NCBI GenBank assembly: GCA_026261815.1
Contig: JAMPIT010000856.1
Coordinates: 12,554,001-12,618,000, forward strand
Direction of reading: 5' to 3'
Source: Monarcha castaneiventris obscurior
Taxonomy: Eukaryota > Chordata > Aves > Passeriformes > Monarchidae
Length of the DNA stretch: 64,000 nucleotides
Shown: in pieces, positions 60,516 to 64,000 of the stretch
Layout: each line of letters opens with the position of its first letter
Numbering within the stretch: position 1 is the first letter of the stretch
Position numbers and translations under genes: made by a program
Notes under the pieces: generated by a model
The model's input: the letters and a program-made list of their open reading frames with translations, nothing else
Database searches by the model: none
What the model was told of the DNA's origin: nothing

Positions 60516-63144
60516 CAAGACTCCCCAGAGACTCTGTACCTTCTTCAGGGAGCATAGCTGTGCTTTTAAAACTGCAGCATTGCCAAATTAATCAGGGGGA
60601 GAGGATCAGATGGGATAAATGGGAGGGAGTTGTGCAATGGCTCGGGTTTATGGTCGGAGGAGGCTGACTCATGGCTCGCTGCAGCTCGGGTGCATGTCCT
60701 CTCATGCTGCTCATTCCGGGCCCCAGACACGTCTGAGATGAGATGAAGGCACGCTGTACATCTTGACTTCCTTTGGAGAATCAGCAGAATTGGTGTTTCC
60801 TGGGTCAGGGAGATTAAACAGCTTCTTATCAGGAGAGCGGCCCAGCAGCAGGGAGTTGAAATCTCTACATGATCACGGCACAGGAAAGCCTTGTTTCCTT
60901 CCCTCAGTAAAGGGAAAGGCCAATTTTCATATTCATCCAGCCTAGGCCATATTTCTGAAGTTAGTTAAACTCCTGTTTGTGAGCGCAGAGTTATACTTAG
61001 TCTGTCAGACCCTATTGATTTCCAAGTGTCAAAATTTCATTGCAATATTATTAAGTACATTACAGCTGTTTGAATAGTACTTTCAAGGCTCCGTTCCCTG
61101 GTTGATCTGTGAATGATTTACAAACTGCTGCTGGTTTCTGAGCTTACCATTAGTTTCTGGACCGTGTAGTTATTTGGAAATGTGTATAATTCAAGCAAAT
61201 CATTGACAGCACACAAAGTGTTCCCGTACAAAGGGAGATGTTCTAAAGCAGAGAGGTGCTGCATGAGTGAAAAGCAAACCCTGAAAGACTGGAAAAGCTC
61301 AGCTTCCGTGTCCTAAATGTAAAACCTTTTAGGGAACTTGGTTATTTACATTTTGTGGAGTGTAATCAGCCACCTTGCTTTTGACTTTGTGATTTGATGG
61401 TTACAGCAGGAAAATGATGTGAAGGGGAGAGCAGATCGTGAGTCCGACCACCACCAGCCAGGCAAAGCCTTGGGATCCCAGATTGGTTTTCCCCATAATT
61501 ACAACTGATGCTTTGGTCAGGAATGTGGAAGGAGTTTTGACTGTCATCAGCAGAACCAAGGGGCCGTGAGCTCCCCGTGGGTGGAGGAGGAGATGTTTCC
61601 AAGCGTTTTCAGTGCTTGTTCACATATCTGTAGCAAAGCTGTTGAACTAGACGTAGCTATTTGACAAACTATGGTCTCAAAGTTGGTAGATGTGGAAAAT
61701 CTAGGGAAGGTGCCCAAGTTTACTCCAAACTGAGTCCCCCTGAGTCCTCTACTTCACCTGGAGGAAGGCTGGTATGCAGTGCACAGCTCTGACTGAGACT
61801 GCCACGTGCTTGCTTCAAATCTACCTTAAAAAAATGTGTGGAGCAGGATTTGATTTTTTTACTTCATGTCTATAGTGCTAGAAAGAGAAAGGGAATAGCT
61901 GTAAACACCTGGCATGGGTTGGAGATGGGTGGAAGACGTGTTGGTACTTGTTAGAGACCAGTTTTGGAAACAGAGTTCTACTTCTCCTTTCATTGATATT
62001 GTACAATTTAGGGATAACTCCGTGACAGTCAGTACAACACTGCGAGGAAAACAGAGTGGAAAATGTCTTCCCACCCAAAAGAAGGTGTTTCCTGGCAGGT
62101 GCATTCTGGCTGTGGCCTGTAGGTTGCAGCAGTGTATGCTTTTCATTAGAACACACCACTTCATCCTTTGTTTTCCCAAAGTGGAATTCCCCAGTGAGAT
62201 AAACCAACTCATATTTGGCCGTATCACTTAAAAAAAATAAATAACCAGCCTTGATCTTGCTGGTGTGACAAAAGGATGTTGTTTCTTCGGCTTTTTGATG
62301 CGTGGGTGGGAGCTCTGCTGAGCCTTTTGGACCAAGTGAATCAGCAGCACAGGAGGGCCTTCCCAGCATGGTGGGAAAACAGTGGGAAAGAGTTGGACAC
62401 ACCATGAGAAATGCTGGGAAAAACTGGGCCTGGAGGTCACATCCCATTAGGTCATTTAAACTTCTATATTTTCTGTTATTTTTGGATCCAAAGTTTGCAC
62501 ACATCCATGTAGTTGTCTGTGAATCCAGTGTATTACACAGCAATGGAGGTGTGCAAATAATGCAGGACTGCAGTGAGAAACTGCTCCACTTTAACATGAT
62601 CCTATCATGTGCTACAGAAATTAAAAACTTTAGCAGATGGCACTGATGCAACTCAGCTGCAAAGATAGGAATAAACAACAACTTCACATCTCAAGTTCAT
62701 TCACTTCGTTGATTATTCACAAAATATTAATTTGTTTTTTTAATCTGTGACTGTAGTGCTAGAAAGATAAAGAGAATAGTTGGAAGAATAATGGCTAGTA
62801 AGAAAGAAAAATAGCTCGAAAAAATTGTGTGCATGTTTAAATGACAAAATGTTCTGTTTTGCACCAAGAAATACTAAGAGGAATCCAGCACTTTGTAAAG
62901 CCAGCCATAAACATATAAGAATATATGAATGCCAATGGAAATTATTGACTGAACAATCTCCTTTTTGGTGGGAAATGTTTTATCAATATTTATGCTGCTC
63001 TGCTTGAAATACAAAAGGCAGAATGGAAAAACCAGTCAAAACTCTGAAAAATTTAGAGCATGTTTTCAACTGGCTGAAAACCAGAAGTCATCGTGTGATT
63101 TTTATTTTTTTTCAAGAAAAAGCAGTCTCTATTTCTTCAGATTC
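60516..63144. other. Gene-free flank with an unassigned long open frame
   Basis: Holds an 810-base minus-strand open frame (61878-62687) bracketed by two copies of a diverged short direct repeat, one overlapping its left end (61852-61905 and 62736-62785; shared core TAGTGCTAGAAAGA). The 269-residue product has no domain I recognise, no biased composition and no promoter-like context. I do not call it a gene. Confidence 0.45.
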
Positions 63145-63640
63145 ATTTGGCTTAAGGCCAGAAAGGACCTTTAGATCATTTACTCTGGCATTTTGTTTAA
63201 TGAAGGCCACTTACCCCTGTATTTAGCCTGAAAACTTATATTTGGCTAACATTTTTCTAGAAATGCAAAAAGCATCCAGTTTTGACTTGTATATACTGAG
63301 AACTGCAGAACCCACCATTTCCTCTGTATTTTCTGCAAACAATTTATAACTTTACCAATTAAAATGTGTTCTTGATTGCTCCCTTAAAACTGTCTTCACA
63401 TTCCAGACCTTGCTTCTTGTCATGCTTTGCAGCTTTAGATGAAAAGGTCCTGCAATATTTTCTCCTTTTGTGTGTATAAACATACTGCAATCACCTTTCC
63501 ATTGTTTTGCTGCTTGACCAGATTGATTGAATTCCATAAAAAATATGTAAGACGTTTTACTAAATTATTTCAGACTTGTTCCTTCTTCAGGTTTTCAGCA
63601 GCCTTAAAAAAAATGTGCTAAAACAGGACATTTTTGCTGG
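63145..63640 (-). mobile_element. Ancient CR1/L3-type LINE fossil
   Basis: GGCTTAAGGCCAGAAAGGAC is followed by CTTTAGATCATTTACTCTGG, then AAAAAGCATCCAGTTTTGAC, AACCCACCATTTCCTCTG, CTTCTTGTCATGCTTTGCAG and TACTGCAATCACCTTTCC. These words occur in this order in the reverse complement of old CR1 elements of turtles and crocodiles (AAGGCCAGAAGGGACCATTAGATCATCTAGTCTG...). About 500 bases can be followed, with much divergence. Confidence 0.72.
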
Positions 63641-64000
63641 TGCTGTGTGCAGAGGTAAGAATCCACCCCCAATTCTCTTCTTTTAGAATATCCAAAGGTC
63701 AAATTTGCTTATTTGCCTTTTTTTTTTTAAATTCCTTCCTAGAATGAGGGCTCATATTCAGCTGCTTAACGCTTTCCCAACCCTCTGCTTCGTGTAGTCC
63801 TCCTTGCTGCCTGCATGACCTGCATTCCTCACTGATAGCTGGGGAACTTTGGATTTGGTTGAATTAAACACTCCTCGCTTTCAGTGCCCAAAATTGCTAA
63901 ACAATTCCTATTGATCTCCGTGATTAACCCCTTATTTTCTGAAGTTGGTCCTGCATGTCCTCAGATTGCTGAGGCTTTGCAGCCATTGGCTGGGGTTGCC
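63641..64000. other. Right window edge, nothing recognised
   Basis: AT-rich sequence with a T tract near 63720. No feature supported. Confidence 0.5.

Noticed and set aside
1..64000. CRISPR arrays, bacterial operons, plasmid or phage functions
   Set aside because: The DNA is vertebrate nuclear sequence; the tandem repeats present are minisatellites and microsatellites without spacers.

Overview
This is vertebrate nuclear DNA, almost certainly from a bird and probably a passerine. The gene is split into small exons with GT-AG introns and starts in a CpG island. The repeats are avian in character: CR1 LINE 3' ends and several endogenous-retrovirus LTRs of kinds I know from songbird genomes. 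No bacterial, plasmid or phage feature is present.

The only protein-coding gene I can support is FAM20C (Golgi/secreted casein kinase) on the minus strand. Its first three coding exons are at 19075-18549, 16880-16705 and 8062-7984. They are joined by good donors and acceptors with matching reading phase and encode about the first 261 residues. The exons for the kinase core and C-terminus are not in the window and should lie to the left of base 1. Intron 3 fills bases 1-7983, intron 2 is 8063-16704 and intron 1 is 16881-18548. A CpG island covers the end of intron 1, exon 1 and the 5' leader (about 18.2-19.3 kb). A smaller GC-rich patch lies at 20.5-20.86 kb.

From about 21 kb to the right end I find no credible coding exon. 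This roughly 43 kb upstream flank is AT-rich and repeat-laden. It contains (a) five ~438-bp LTRs of one family at 25.1, 43.5, 46.8, 54.0 and 57.0 kb, four in minus orientation and one plus. Three have perfect 4-bp target duplications; two do not, and one of these is followed by a primer-binding-site-like sequence. (b) An older, different LTR at 46.35-47.36 kb is split by the plus-strand copy. (c) A ten-unit ~92-bp minisatellite at 33.96-34.89 kb runs straight into the 3' part of a third LTR type. (d) There are CR1 fragments of several ages and two palindromic MITE-like fossils (14.5 kb in intron 2, 38.1-38.2 kb). (e) Two old amniote repeats lie at 60.2-60.5 and 63.1-63.6 kb. (f) There are simple repeats, including (GT)27 and a GGGACA hexamer array.

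I found no new multi-gene system. The points most worth checking are the LTR cluster with its nested and PBS-bearing members, the two-subtype minisatellite fused to an LTR, the low-complexity coding repeats and 5'-leader signals of FAM20C, and the ancient repeats that can be aligned across amniotes.
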